Shown here in pieces: positions 47,501-60,276 of a stretch of 64,000 nucleotides of DNA. Source of the stretch: Cephalopachus bancanus (Eukaryota > Chordata > Mammalia > Primates > Tarsiidae); assembly GCA_027257055.1 (NCBI GenBank), contig JAPVLO010000133.1:7799501-7863500 (forward strand), read 5' to 3'. The number at the start of each line of letters is the position of its first letter. Position 1 is the stretch's first letter. The notes beneath the pieces are model-generated. The model was not told the DNA's origin. It searched no databases and saw only the letters and a list, made by a program, of their open reading frames with translations. The position numbers were made by a program, and so were the translations under genes.

Positions 47501-48019
47501 ATACGATGCATATATTTAGTTTTATGTCCCAATGCAGAATGCAAGGGAATTTCTGACAGTGGAAGTCTCATCTTTCTCTTCAGTTTACCCTAAAACCGGG
47601 CCATGAAGTTAGTGACACGGTTCTCTGCGTTCTCTGCAGTGTGCAGGGTAAGGCACGGCTGACCGCGTGCCCTGTGTGATGGTTGAGTTCCAAGCTAATC
47701 TTACTGCCAGCGCAGCATGACACTTGCTGAAGTCCTCTGATGTCCTCTCCCTTGGATGAGGAGTTAGGACACTGTCCAGGTCCTTTCTACTTCCCCAGCT
47801 TCTTGCTCTCCATCTGCTTGACTGGATCCTCTCCCCTGAGCTGGTTGTGTCCCCGGGGCTACCTCCTTGCCCATCTTTCATGCTTTCTCTTCTTCCTGAA
47901 CACATCACTTTGTTTCCATGTTTCTGTGCATTTTCTCATCTGAGGCTTCTTGCAGTTTTGTCTATCAAGCTCATGTAAGCCTTTGAAGATCAGCTGGCTG
48001 TCAGTTCCCCCTGCCGATG
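44561..48019. other. Intergenic DNA, no gene supported
   Basis: A (TGAA)n run lies at about 44631-44665. The stretch 45400-46450 is relatively GC-rich with several open frames of 60-117 codons, overlapping on both strands and without domains. Nothing else recognised. Confidence 0.4.
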
Positions 48020-48415
48020 CTGCAAAGCAAGGTCTTACCTCTAAGTGGGATCTAAAAACTCAAGCTCACAGAAGTAAGAAATGAACGTGACTTCCAGAGA
48101 CTGGGGTGGGAGGTGGGAACGGGGACATTTTGGTCAGAGGCCACAAAGGTCCAGTCATATAGGAGAAGTGAGTTCTGACAGTCTGCTGTACAGCAAGATG
48201 ACTGCAGTTAATACTAGAGTATTGTGCATTTCAAAGTGTACTTTAGATGTTCCCATCATAAAGAAATGGTGAGTGTGTGGGGTGATGAAGATCTGAACTC
48301 ACTCAATTTGCTCATCCCACAATGTAGACGTGTACTGATGCATCATACTGTACCCTGTAATTATAGACATTTGTTTTTTTTTATGTGTCAATAAAAGTAA
48401 ATTTTTTAAAAAGCC
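48020..48415 (+). mobile_element. L1 3' end, plus orientation
   Basis: Old L1M-like 3' region: AAGTGGGATCTAAAAACTCA, AGACTGGGGTGGGAGGTGGG, CATCATACTGTACCCTG and a terminal A-rich tail after a CAATAAAAG motif. Confidence 0.75.
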
Positions 48416-50976
48416 AAGTTAAGGTGAACTCTTCCCTGGTCTTTCTGTACAGAGGAAATCAACCCCTTTTCTGTCAACCACTGATGTTCAAACACACTTC
48501 CCTGCTCTGTTTCTGCTGCTCACAAGTCGCTTTCTCCCTGACCCCACGAGCCACTGCAGGGCAAGCCCATGTCTGCGGATCTTTGTTCCAGGGCAGTGCA
48601 TGGCAGATGGCACCTGCTCAGAAGATCCATGAGTGAGTGAGAGAACGTGAGTAGACAAGCTGATAAAAAGCTAAGTGCTGCACAACTGTGCAGAGTCACA
48701 CTCTCAGGTACCACGGCAGGCTCAGCAGCCATGAGGCAGCAAGGTGTTGGAGCCCCAGGTCATGTCCATCAGAGCTACAATTAATATCACTCATCGCATC
48801 TGCTTCCACAGCATAACATCCATGTCAACTCAGAGAAAACTTAGCAGAGAAAGTTTTCTCTTCATTTCTGTTAATTTTAAAATTCATATTTTCTAATAGC
48901 ATTCAAAGAGTTTCCATGACCAACTCCTCATGTCCCATGACCCGTGCTACCTTCATTATGTTTTAAGGGTTCCTATGGCCTTTAGCGCTTTTCTTCTATT
49001 TGAATTCATTTGGCTACAAATTTAATATGACTAGGAAAGAAAAAAGAAATACCAAAGAAGAGACTACTTCTTTTCCAGAAATAAAATAAATGATATAATA
49101 ATTTTACAAATAACATAAAATAAATATATATTCATTTGCTAATTTATTCATGCTTTTAACATTCAGGAAAAAAAGTGCATTTATACCTAATGGTTAGGGA
49201 CTTTGCGGAAACACTTATGATAAGTGATTATTGTGTTCAATAATGGATTTGAGATGATTTGTTAGTGAGTCCATAGCTCTCTGATGAAATTGGGAATTCT
49301 TATAATAAGATTTAATGACATTAACTGATCTTTTAATATTCTTCTGGTCATTTGTAAGAATTACATCTGATACTTTGATTTAAACCATCCTCAAAATAGC
49401 AAAGCTAACACAAATGGTTAATCCTTGGAACACGTCATCTCGTATGTTCTGAGACCAACTCTTCACCCATTATTTAATTTGGGGGAAATGACTAATTTGA
49501 AGAAATCATGTTTTCTCTCTCAACACCTTTGGTTTTGAAAATCTTTTAGAAAAAAATAAATCTTGCTCTCAGGCTGTTCCTATGGCTGCATAAAATATTT
49601 TGCTGATTCTCTTCACGTGACTGAGTAAGAAAGAATGAAAAAGCTTGCCCATTATGTCACCATTCTCAGAGCAAGGTATCTGAGTACCAACAGACTCCCT
49701 CAGGCCACCAAGACCAAGAAGGAGGTCACAGCAGGCAAACGAGGAGCTAACTGACAGTGACAGCCACTGATCTCTAGCACAGCCCTGTAGACAGTTAGCT
49801 CCTCTTCCATGAAGCAGGTCCTTTTTGTGCTTCCTGACTTCATGGGTACAATGAAGATCTCACTTTCTGAAGCTGATTTGCTCAACACACCGGGCAGCAG
49901 CAGCATTGTTTATGTTTTGGGATAAGTAGGACTTACTTGGCAGGAGAAAATTCTTCCTCTGTTTTCTCTGAATCTGCTTTGAAGAAAAAATTACAAAGGA
50001 AAGACATAAAGCTCCAATTGTGCTTTCTGGCAATATTGAGCAAGCGCAGGAAGGCAGCCAGAGAAAAGAAAGAGCAAAAGTATAGCAACCATTGTGGTCA
50101 CCTAACAATAATGTGCAGGAACATTTCCAGAAACATCCCCCAAAGCAACCACTTTCCTCTGAATACAGTCACAGCGTAGACAACAACTCACCATTGAGGT
50201 TTCCTTTGGGGTTCCTAGAATAGCCATCATGATGAGTCTTCTGAGTTGACACATGACTAAGACGCAGCCATGGAGTCATGTCTTTACACTGTATTCTCAG
50301 GAAGTTCTGTGCTCACCTCCACAGCTAGAATTGGCTTTGCACGTTGGTTAAAATTCCAGAGTCAGTTCACTATGTTTGGCCATGTGGAGTCAATTCAGCA
50401 AAGAGATTTCTGAAGGTTGAAAAACATCTTGCTGTGTACCTTCTGCCATTCAAAGGCCAGGTCAACTGGAATTCTGTGTGCTCGGACATAGCAGTTGGGT
50501 CATTCTTCAGAATCCACAGTCTTTCTAACCCCCAAATGCAACATATTCCAAAGACCAAACCAGATGCAAAATTTGGATTGAACTCAAGGGTAAGGATAAT
50601 GCAGGGAGACGGAAAACATCCAAGAGCTTTGTGCCCATTTATTCTGGAGGGCCAGTGATCCCAAATTCAAAATGAGGAGTACCAAAGGCAGTCAGGAGGT
50701 CATCATGTGATCCTAAGGAATTTTGATAATTATAGGAGTCAACTTGGATCAACCTTCACAAATTCTAAAAAAAGAAAGAAAAGCAGAACATCGAAATACT
50801 TTTTGCATACAACCAAAATAATCTAAATAAATAACTTATAAATCTTGACTACAGTGGAGATGACATGCTGGTACAAAAACAAAAAGAATATAAGTTGCTA
50901 CACTGTATTAGAAAGGAGCACACTGTATAGTCTTCTGCAGGAGCTGCTTCTCATAGCATACTACAAAGCAACGTAA
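48416..50976. other. Intergenic DNA, no recognised feature
   Basis: AT-rich between 48880 and 49660. No exon, Alu or L1 supported. Confidence 0.4.
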
Positions 50977-50993
50977 TGATACTTTGTACTTTT

Positions 50994-51290
50994 TGTTTTG
51001 TTTTGTTTTGTTTTTTGAGTTGGAGTCTCACTCTGTCACCCAGACTGGAGTGCAGCGGCCGCTCCCGGCCACCGCAGCCTCGACCTGCTGGGCTCCGGCG
51101 ATCCTTCCGCCTCAGCCTTCCGAGTAGCTGGAATTACAGGCATGCACTACCACGCCCGGCTGATTTTTTGATTTATTGTAGAGATGAGGTCTCGCTGCCA
51201 AGGCGGGTCTCGAACCCGCGGGCTCAGGCAATCCACTCACCTCAGCCTCCCAAAGGCACGGGATTACAGGCTGAGCCACCGAGCCCAGCT
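50994..51290 (-). mobile_element. Alu, reverse, well preserved
   Basis: Target-site duplication of 17 bp, TGATACTTTGTACTTTT at 50977-50993 and TGACACTTTGTACTTTT at 51291-51307. Tail (GTTTT)n. It keeps an intact B-box hairpin (read GCGGGTTCGAGACCCGC) and an intact right-arm inverted repeat. One of the best preserved copies in the window. Confidence 0.96.
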
Positions 51291-51307
51291 TGACACTTTG
51301 TACTTTT

Positions 51308-52660
51308 GTTGAAGGAATAAATTACACCCCCTACATACACAGAGTCATAACCACATTGTCTCCCAAGAATGAGTAAAACATTGCTGATGTGGCTGAAAGA
51401 GTTTAATATTTTTCTAGACAATAGTCTTCCTAGACATAAAGAATGAACAACAGACCATTAGCTTGCCTAAAGGTTTAGTTGCTGTGTATAAAACATGGTA
51501 AATCTTCTCATGTGTACTCTAAAGAAGGAAATGAAGTGAATCTTGGGAACATGATTTTATGTTTCTCGTGGGATTTTTAATTTTTGTCTAATTAACATGG
51601 CATCATGAGGTCATCTTTTCAGAAGTCCCAGAACACACATGTGAATAGGAATGTTTAAAATGTCCATAATTGTCCGTGTTAAGTAAGTCACTTTGTAAGA
51701 GTATCAGATATCTTAGTCAACAGATGGAGAGAAAATCATGCAAATTATTTATTTTTCAGTCAGAGCCTAGAGAAGAAATTACCCAATGATAAGAAGATCC
51801 ACTAGGTAACTAGTTTTATTCATTTTTCAATTTACCTTTGAAGTAATAACATATACATCAGCTTTCTGATTTATAAACACATGCTTATAATATATTTAAA
51901 TATACTTCTTAAGAGATGTTTGACTTCCATCTATTTTTAAACTGTTTAATCACTTTGAACTACTTAGATGAAATAATCTAAATGGATGTTAGAAAATAAT
52001 TTTTAAAATTTATGATTTTGTTGTTTTACACATAAATCCCTGATGAAATCCTACTTACAGAGTGGACTTTCTGCCTTGGAGGATTTCTTATGCCAACAAT
52101 TATTATCAGTTAATCTTTGATAAAAATTGAGAGAGGCTAATAGACAACAATGCAATAATACTCCTTATAGAATAGATTTATGAGATTAGACCAAGCCATG
52201 TTGCCTTGGTACAGACATAAGGAATACATCTTGTCTGTGGTAATCTGGAAATCTTTCATTTGACCTATTACCTTTCCTGACCACATTCTTATAACGGCAT
52301 ATTAGCATAGGTAGCAGTTCAAGTTTCAGAAAAAATAGCAAAACTACCCAAGCCAATATTTTATTATGTTAAAAGTGAAGAAAATCTTATACTTGGTGCA
52401 AAAAGTTCAGATTTGAAGACAATCCAGTTGGATAATTTTGGACAGAAGTCCATTTGTGGAATGAAGTCATCCAAATCAATATTTTATAGTCATTATATAA
52501 ACTAAATATTTGCCAAATAACTTCTTTAATTTGGGTAGAGACATTCTATATATCATAAAATATAGTTTGGAAGAAAAGTTACTCTCCCATGACAGATTCT
52601 CATAGGTGAGATACATTTTAAACATTAACTTAAGAAGTTTCATTACCATTTTTGGTGAAT
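51308..52660. other. AT-rich intergenic DNA, no recognised feature
   Basis: No repeat family or exon recognised. Confidence 0.4.
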
Positions 52661-52662
52661 AT

Positions 52663-53030
52663 GAGGGGGGGACCCCCCCAAAACAGAATTCATTATTAAA
52701 AATTGCATATTTATTCTTACATGTTTAAACTTCAGTCACCTTCAAAGAATTCTCTGTTTGATGCAATACACCTATTGAGACGCTTTTCCCACTGCTCAAA
52801 ACAGTTTTTGAACTTGCCAATTTTGATGGCTTTCAGAGTTTCAGCCATTTCTTGTTTCACTTCTTCCTCATCAGCAAAATATTTTTCTTTGAGAATTTTT
52901 TCATTCAGAGAAACAAAAAAAAACATTGCTCAGGTCAAAATCAGGTGAATAGGGAGGGCAGGGCATAGGCATTATGTCATTGTTGGTCAAAAACTGCTAA
53001 ACACTTAACACGGTGTTAGCAGATGCACTC
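52663..53030 (-). mobile_element. mariner DNA transposon remnant (3' end of element)
   Basis: Read on the minus strand, 52732-53025 is a decayed mariner transposase C-terminus. It shows the QFLTNN and PPYSPDF signature with the last catalytic Asp of the D,D34D triad, then a frame shift at the T run near 52917, an in-frame TAG upstream of QFLTNN, and the terminal EQWEKRLNRCIASNREFFEGD block in its 20 last residues. The outer end has a GGGGGGGACCCCCCC terminal motif at 52665-52679 next to a TA. The N-terminal half and opposite inverted repeat were not identified. Confidence 0.85.
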
Positions 53031-56000
53031 ATAAATCACCCATTGAGAAATGGGCAAACTCATTGAAAGAATCTCCAAAAAAATTTGCTGAAGTCAAATG
53101 CAGTCTTTCACAGCACACTAGCTGGTCTAGTGATACCGATGGGGTCCTAGAACACTTAACTAGTGGGGGAAGCCTGGACTAAAGGGGACCACCCACAAAA
53201 GAGAATTCTGGTGTTTGTGGAGTCCTTCAGTACTTTTAGTTACTTTTTGGAAGTTTAATATTTCAAAAACATTTTCCTACCTGAATGTCTCAGATCCTGT
53301 CATTCTCATAATTAGAGTCACTAGTCTAATTTAGAAAATGTTTACAGCCTGGGAAAAGACATTTGTATTTTATAAAGAATTAACTTCGATCAGAAGGATG
53401 TCACCAAGTTCATTATGCTCAGGATTGTGAAAAAAAAAGAATGATTTTGAACATGAAGATGGAAAGACACAAACTTCAAAATGTCCTGGGGAAGGTGGGG
53501 CAAGAGGCACATGCAAGACGGAGGTTTAGGGTCGAAATTCCCACCTCAGAAGGGATTTGGAGACCCGTGGGAGGAGGGATGTGGGAGTGAGAGAAACAGA
53601 AGACAGCCCTTCATCTCCAGAACTGAGTGTGGAGGTGGTCTCTGACTAGCAGTTGCAAAGGGAATGAGAGACTTGACAAGAAAATAGCACCTGCTAGAAT
53701 GTGTCGTGACTAGAGCTGAGAGTGGTTTTCTGTAGAAGACTCCTTGTAAGCATGAAATCACAAGGGAGCTCAGCAGCTCCCACTTCTAAATACAGTCTGA
53801 CATAAGGAATACACAATGCGTTACTGTGTGGATGAGCAAATCTCCTCCTGTCAAGGACAGGGAGCCACTATGGGTGAAGAACAGGAATGGAAGGTGTCCA
53901 CTGAAGCAGATGAGATACTGACCCTGGGTTTTCACCTCATACAGGCAATGATTAACTGCCTGCTGTTTGGGTGATGACCTGGGACAGGGTGTCAGAACAT
54001 CAGGCTTCCCTTCATCTCAGACAGCACCATTGCAACATTTTCTTATGGGTCTGTTTTCCTTTTCTGTGGGCCTTTACAATGTCCATGCTATCACTCTCTT
54101 CCTTTGCCTAATTTTTGTCCTTTCTGTAGATACTGTGCCCCTGAAACAACGTTGCTGAGAGATGCTGTGACTTGACAAGTCTAATCAGGTGCCCTCACCC
54201 CACAAGATAATTTCTCTTGGGCAAGTGGCTGAACTGTCAGCAAAACGGGACACCCCAGGGAGAGGGGCTTGGACTGACGACAACACACTCATGTCTAAAG
54301 TGTGCAAAGCCTATGGGTGAACCTGTCATGTTCCTCTTATTCTGGTAGTCATGATGCTCTGCTGGGGACATGGTACTTTTCCCTATAATGAATAATTTTT
54401 TAATAAACACTCTGCTCCTATAATACCTATATCATAGGCTTTTATAACCTAAAGAGATCGCAAATGTTATATCTGATAGTTTCCCAACTGGAGTCACTCA
54501 AGTTCCTTTTATCCATATGAAATACTGTATGGCATCCTGCTCGGGCTTCTCCCACCTGGACATAGGGCCACTGTTGTTTACAGGAAACAGAGTGTTTTCT
54601 GTGTTCCATCTTTCATTCGGAAACTTCCCTTGAAGGAACTCTATTCTCCATGTTTTCTTGAGGTGACTTTCATATTCCTTGACACTAACCTTCTTTAAAT
54701 TCTTGAGCACATGGGTGGTGATGTCCTCCCAAGAGGTTTATTTGGCAGTTTTCAAATAGGGAGAGTGACCTTGGTCAACAATCTCATCCTCAACTCCATG
54801 ATCCTCCTTCCCCAATCCTAGGTCAGACATTCCCCAAACCTTGGGGCTTTTAATTTATACAATGAGATGCTTTCAAGGAAACACCTGAACTTGACATATA
54901 GGATTTAAAAAAAAATCCTAACACTGGCATTTTTATTATTCTCAAACAGTATAGATTTTTGTAGACATGAATTGCATCTATATAACAATTATCTTTCTCA
55001 AAATAATCCAGTTTGAAAAATATTTACTCTCTAAACCAGATGATAATGGCATCCATGTACTTAGAGCCCCAGACTGGAATCCTTTTGTAGTAGTTCTGAA
55101 CGCTATGTCTATAAAAAACTTTTGCTGTTGGTGGTGGTGGTGTGTGGGAGGATGCATGGCAGAATGTAACTAACACATGGTGATGTTTTCTACCATCTCA
55201 GTCCCAAGTAGGAGTTTATATTGGAGAACACAGACATAGATGTATTTTCTTATAAATACAGTCACCTAAAACTAATAGGAAGATTTTTTTTTTAAAAAAA
55301 TGAGTATTTAACAGTGTTCTCAAGTGAAATAGTGCAACAGGCTTGTTTCTTCTCTTCTCTTCTCTTCTCTTCTCTTCTCTTCTCTTCTCTCTCTCTCTCT
55401 CCTTTCTGCCATAAACAACTATGCCTCTTGTTTTTATTTTCCATATACTTCTATGCCTGCCTTTTAGCTATCTATATATGGTTCCCTTGGAGCAACAAAT
55501 AGAATGTTTTCTTGGCTTTTGTGTCTAGCAGGGGCAGGGCAAGAAAGTAATTCCAGCACAAATATTTGACTGTTGAAATATTTTCCACAAAACAAAAATA
55601 GGATATAGAAAAATAAAAATCTTAGCTCTCAGGAACAGCTGACTGGCAAACGTTCTTGCATCTGTCAAGCAGCCCCTGAGAACTCCTAGGTGACAGTCCT
55701 GGGAAAAGCCACCCTTGTTCGCACAGTGCTTCCTCACATATGCCCCTCTCTTGAGCTTTCTCCACACATTTGGCAGAGGCTTCAGTGTCCAGGCCATACA
55801 GACATACACACACCCCAGTTCCTAGGTATTGTTTCCACATTTGAGAAGCTCTTTAGTGTTCACATTGTTACAGAGACTTTGTAGACCCATGGTACCATTT
55901 CTCTCCAGTAAAGCAAAAAAAGTATATGATCGAATCAATATTATGCCCATCTAAAAAATAAAAAGGGAAAGTTTCCGTGATCAAAATCAGCATTTCTGAA

Positions 56001-56395
56001 ACTTACTTGAAATTTATAATTGATTGAAGTTTGACAGTATAACAAGAGTTACAATGCAATCTGCAATCTTGAATTTAAAATAACACAGAAAACCCTGGTA
56101 ACACATCACATGCAGTGTGATAGGAGAATGGATGTTTTCTTCCTGCTTGGGTGTCCTTATTATCTGAGGAAAAGGACAGTGACCTGCCTGGGTGAATCTG
56201 ATGTTCATGGAAGCTCGGAATGACGTAGGTGTTTGCTAGAGCCAAAACAGACAATCATTGTTATACACACCAATAGTTTTTTCAGGATTATTAACTCAGC
56301 AGGGATTATGAAAAGATGCAAATCTCGTATTTGAATGTATGAAAAGAATTGTTATCATCTATGGCAATTTAGTGAAAGAAAAGGACATGCAATTA
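53031..56395. other. Intergenic DNA, no gene supported
   Basis: A (TTCTC)n tract lies inside it at about 55347-55402. The stretch 53880-54330 has LTR-like composition but no clear ends. Otherwise unassigned. Confidence 0.35.
55347..55402. repeat. (TTCTC)n microsatellite
   Basis: About nine TCTTC units followed by a (TC)n run. Confidence 0.95.
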
Positions 56396-56399
56396 GCAG

Positions 56400-57190
56400 A
56401 CAGAAAGGGATAGGCTTGACGTACACAAGCAGCAGCCAGATAAAAACATAAAAAGTCCCATTTATAGTAGCAAGAAAAATAGATAAAATCCCCAAGCAAA
56501 GTCTTGACTTAACAAAACCTTAACTTTAAAACATTACTGAAAATTACAAACTACACTTAAAAATATCAAATTTTTGAACAATCAAGTTTTTGAACAAAAT
56601 ACTCGGCATCGTAAATATATCAGTTCACTATTAACTTATGAATTAACATAATTTTAGTAAAATTTTGAAAATGCTTTAAACTAGAAATGATTATTAAATT
56701 GATATTGAAAAAGAAATGTTAGTCAAGAAAACATAAATTCATGATAAAAATTCTCAGCAAACGAAATAAAGGTGAAAACTTTCTAAATGTGATAAGGAGC
56801 ACCATGGATGGTTCTCTAGCTGACATCATGCCTCCTTGTGAAATATTGATGACTTCTCATCAACATTAGGAATGAGGCACGGATGTTTGCTATCATCAAC
56901 TTGATTTAGTATTGTACTGGAAGTCCTAGCCATTGTAACAAAACAAGAGAAGAAATGAAAGCCTAAGGACTGAAAATACATAAAAATGCCTTTATTTTCC
57001 AAAACAAGATTATTAATGAAGAATAGCCAGAAGAACTTAGGAAAGAAAAAAAAAAGCAATGTCAGTGAGCTTGCTTTTACCATTTAAAATGTGTGTTGAT
57101 GTATGACAGACCAATGAGATAGAATAGAAAATTCAGTAACAGATCCAAGTAATGTAGAAACTTAGTATATGCTGTAAAGAGGCTTCCTAA
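56400..57190 (+). mobile_element. Old L1 ORF2 fragments
   Basis: Diverged L1 sense blocks: AGTCCCATTTATAGTAGCAA, GTACTGGAAGTCCTAGCCAT, and CAGACCAATGAGATAGAATA. The second normally precedes the first in L1, so the region is rearranged or made of more than one insertion. Confidence 0.6.
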
Positions 57191-57293
57191 GTCCCTGGGC
57201 AAAAACAGACATCTTACTGTAGGCAGTCTTTACTCTGTATGGCAGCATGGACACACCTACATGATGGTGCAAGCAAACATCAAATAAAGAGCT

Positions 57294-57588
57294 CTTTTTT
57301 TTTTTTGAGTTAGAGTCTCACTCCATTGCCCAGGCTGGAGTGCAGTGGCACGCTCACAGCCACCCCAGTGTCAATCTGCTGGCCTCCAGTGATCCTTCTG
57401 CCTCAGCCTTCCAAGCAGCCAGAACTACAGGCACGTACTACCATGCCCTGCTAATTTTTTTTAATTTTTAATTTTATTGTAGAAATGAGGTCTTGCCAAA
57501 TTTTCCGGACTGGTCTCAAACCCGCAGGCTCAGGTAATCCATTTGCCTCAGCCTCCCAAAGTGCTGGGATTACAGGCTGAGCCACAAA
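57294..57588 (-). mobile_element. Alu, reverse, older type
   Basis: Poly-T start, ends GGCTGAGCCACAAAACC. It keeps AAAGTGCTGGGATTACAGG like standard Alu and GACCAG at the B-box 3' side, so it predates the young subfamily seen elsewhere. Confidence 0.93.
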
Positions 57589-58500
57589 ACCATGGTCTTT
57601 TAACATTTTCCTCAAAGCATTAAAAATGTTCCTGATGTGGGTTATACACGTATAGGGCAGTGGACAAAAATTATAAAAGTAGTATGCATTTAGTACAGCC
57701 TAATTTAAAGCATTAGAAACATTGAGAATGAGGTTTATTTCCTTATAAACATCTAATGGGGGTAGTTTAACAGTGTTAGAATTCTTGTTGTCATAGAACT
57801 TACAAATCAGAGCCAGCAACTTTCTGTACCTTGGAGAATAGTCATATTCCTTTCCAAGTTTGGATTAGTTTCCAAAATGTTATACTTTGTGCTTTCATCA
57901 TTATAAAATGTCTCTGAGGGTCCTAATGTGATTTTCTTTTTCCAGTATCAGTTCTTCTGGAGCATTTTTATATTTTCCGTCAGAACTACATTCCTCACAT
58001 TTGTCATCAAGTCCTTTTGGCTGCATGTATCCTGTCTCTCAGCTGACAGAAGTGTCACCACACCACAGTCAGCTACCTTCTCTATCTTTGTTATCCAATT
58101 ATCTCTCAGTCACCCTTTTTGTAAACTCACATGGACTTACCACTAGCAGACATGCAGACAGACAACTACATGCTTTGCTGTCTGTGTTGTTTGAAATGAA
58201 TAACAGACGTTTGGTGCCCAGTTACTGACAACCTTTAAAAAAGGTGAGATTTGTCACTGATTAAGGCAACAAATTACATCTCTTAATGGACCCTGTTGTT
58301 TATGTGGTGGTTTGTTAGTTGCAGGCTCACAGTAAAGTTTGTACTTTATATGATTGTTCACAGGTACTATACTGTGGTGATTGAAATCTGAGCAACACTA
58401 TTGAGGGACAATGCTATCTGACTAAATTGTAGAAACTGAAATTCATGCATAGCAGATCCATGGAAACTAAGATTCCCTGTAATTGATTCTGGTATAATTG
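57589..58500. other. Intergenic DNA, no recognised feature
   Basis: No repeat or exon supported. Confidence 0.4.
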
Positions 58501-59300
58501 GTTAGAAATTTGAGAAAAGATAAAATCACTTCCACCTCACTTCCACACTAGCATACATTTTGAAGTGGATCATAGATTTAAACCTAATATATGAATGTCA
58601 CATATACACTAGAAAAAATACGAACAATTTTTTTTGTAGCTTGGGCACAGAAAACATTTTCTAATAATGACTTATATAGAATAATAAAAGAGAAAAGATT
58701 AGTAAATTTGACTACATGAAAATTTTTATTGGAAAAAAATCCCAAAGTAAAACAAAGACAGTCTCAATAAACAAAGGACAAATTTGTCAATTTGTCAAAG
58801 GACAAATTAAACACTTATTAAAGATATTGTCATTAACATCACATGCAAAGATCTACAAATCAAGAGTGAAAAAAGACCAACTCCTTAAAAATGAGGAAAG
58901 ACATAAGTGGAACAGACAACAAGCACTTTTTTTTTTAAAAAAAAAGGTTACCAAGCATATTAAAATGTCTAGCTCCGCACATAATAAATAACATATACTG
59001 AGTTACTAGTTGTCACCTATCAGATTTACAAAATCAAAAAGGTAGCCATGTTAATCTATTGATGAGGATAGGGAGAAAAAGAAACCATCCATTTTGCTAT
59101 CTACCATATATTTAAAAACTGACAAAAAAAAAGAAACTGAATTAAGCACAATTTGTTTATTACAGAATATTCATAAATGCAAAAGATCAAACTCAAGTGT
59201 CCATCAATTAAGGACTGGTGAATAAGCTATGGTAGAGTCATTCAGTGAAAGACTATGAAGTCATGAAAGAATACAAGCAGTAACTATACACTGAGGTGAG
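58501..59300 (+). mobile_element. Old L1 (L1M-like) 3' half, plus orientation
   Basis: Sense L1 blocks in order: GTGGATCATAGATTTAAACC, CTTGGGCACAGAAAACATTT, TTTGACTACATGAAAATTTT, GTGTCCATCAATTAAGGACT and GGTGAATAAGCTATGGTA. Frame broken throughout. Confidence 0.8.
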
Positions 59301-59970
59301 TGATGGTCAGAATTTTTTTTGTTATCTGAACAGAGCAAAATTCAGAAGAGTTTATATGGTTTACCTTTTTGTTTTCATAAGAGATGGGAAGGAGGGAACA
59401 AGATGCAGACAAACCTTCTCTAATTATACCTCGTTATATACATATAGTCCTGACTCTGAAAATTTGCACATTTTATATTTTAAAAATAATAGTAAATCAA
59501 AATGACAAAAAAACTATAAATTGAAAAGAGACATAAGTAAATCGGCCCAATTGTATATCAAGTTGATAACATAAATTTACAGACAAAAGTGATTTCAGGA
59601 GACTTTAAAAGACATAGTTCAATGTGTTTAAACACTGCATTAATTGGAGAAAGATAGGGCAATTTTTGTAAGAAAAAAATAATAAATATAATTTATAGAT
59701 TTTTTATTATGGTCCATGAATTCATGATGATATCAAAGGTGTTAAAAGCATAAACAATAATGCATAAAAATAACATCAACATATTGAACACCACAGAGGT
59801 CACAAGGGCACCAATCCTGAAAATTGGTGGGTAGAAAGAACAAATTGAGAACTTTCCATGCTTTTCCTATGTAAACTATATTTAAGGGTGACCAAAGAGT
59901 CCTAATGGATGAGAAAAACTCTTTATAGAAGGGTTCCAGTTGATAAATGTGAAAAGAATGATAATGCTAT
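59301..59970. other. AT-rich DNA, possibly L1 3' UTR
   Basis: Follows the L1 3' half; no distinct feature. Confidence 0.35.
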
Positions 59971-59986
59971 AAAAATACAATTTGGC

Positions 59987-60260
59987 GCCTGTAATCCCGC
60001 ACCTTTGGGAGGCTGAGGTGAGTAGATTGCCTGAGCCAGCGGGTTCGAGACCCGCCTGGGCAGGCGAGACCTCATCTGTACAATAAATAAAAAAAATCAG
60101 CCAAGCGTGGTAGCGTGCGCCTGTAGTTCCAGCTACCTGGAAGGCTGAAGCGGAAGGATCGCCAGAGCCCGGCAGGTCGAGGCTGCGGTGGCCGGGAATG
60201 GCCACTGCACTCCAGTCTGGGCGACAGAGTGAGACTCCAACTCAAAAAAAAAAAAAAAAA
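59987..60260 (+). mobile_element. Alu, 5'-truncated, with long A tail
   Basis: Starts at GCCTGTAATCCC, lacking about the first 20 bases. Direct repeats AAAAATACAATTTGGC flank it (about 59971-59986 and 60261-60276). The A run is about 23 bases. Intact GGTTCGAGACC B box but no A box. Confidence 0.95.
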
Positions 60261-60276
60261 AAAAATACAATTTGGC

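Noticed and set aside
53880..54330. Possible ERV LTR
   Set aside because: Composition only; no terminal TG/CA pair or duplication found by eye.
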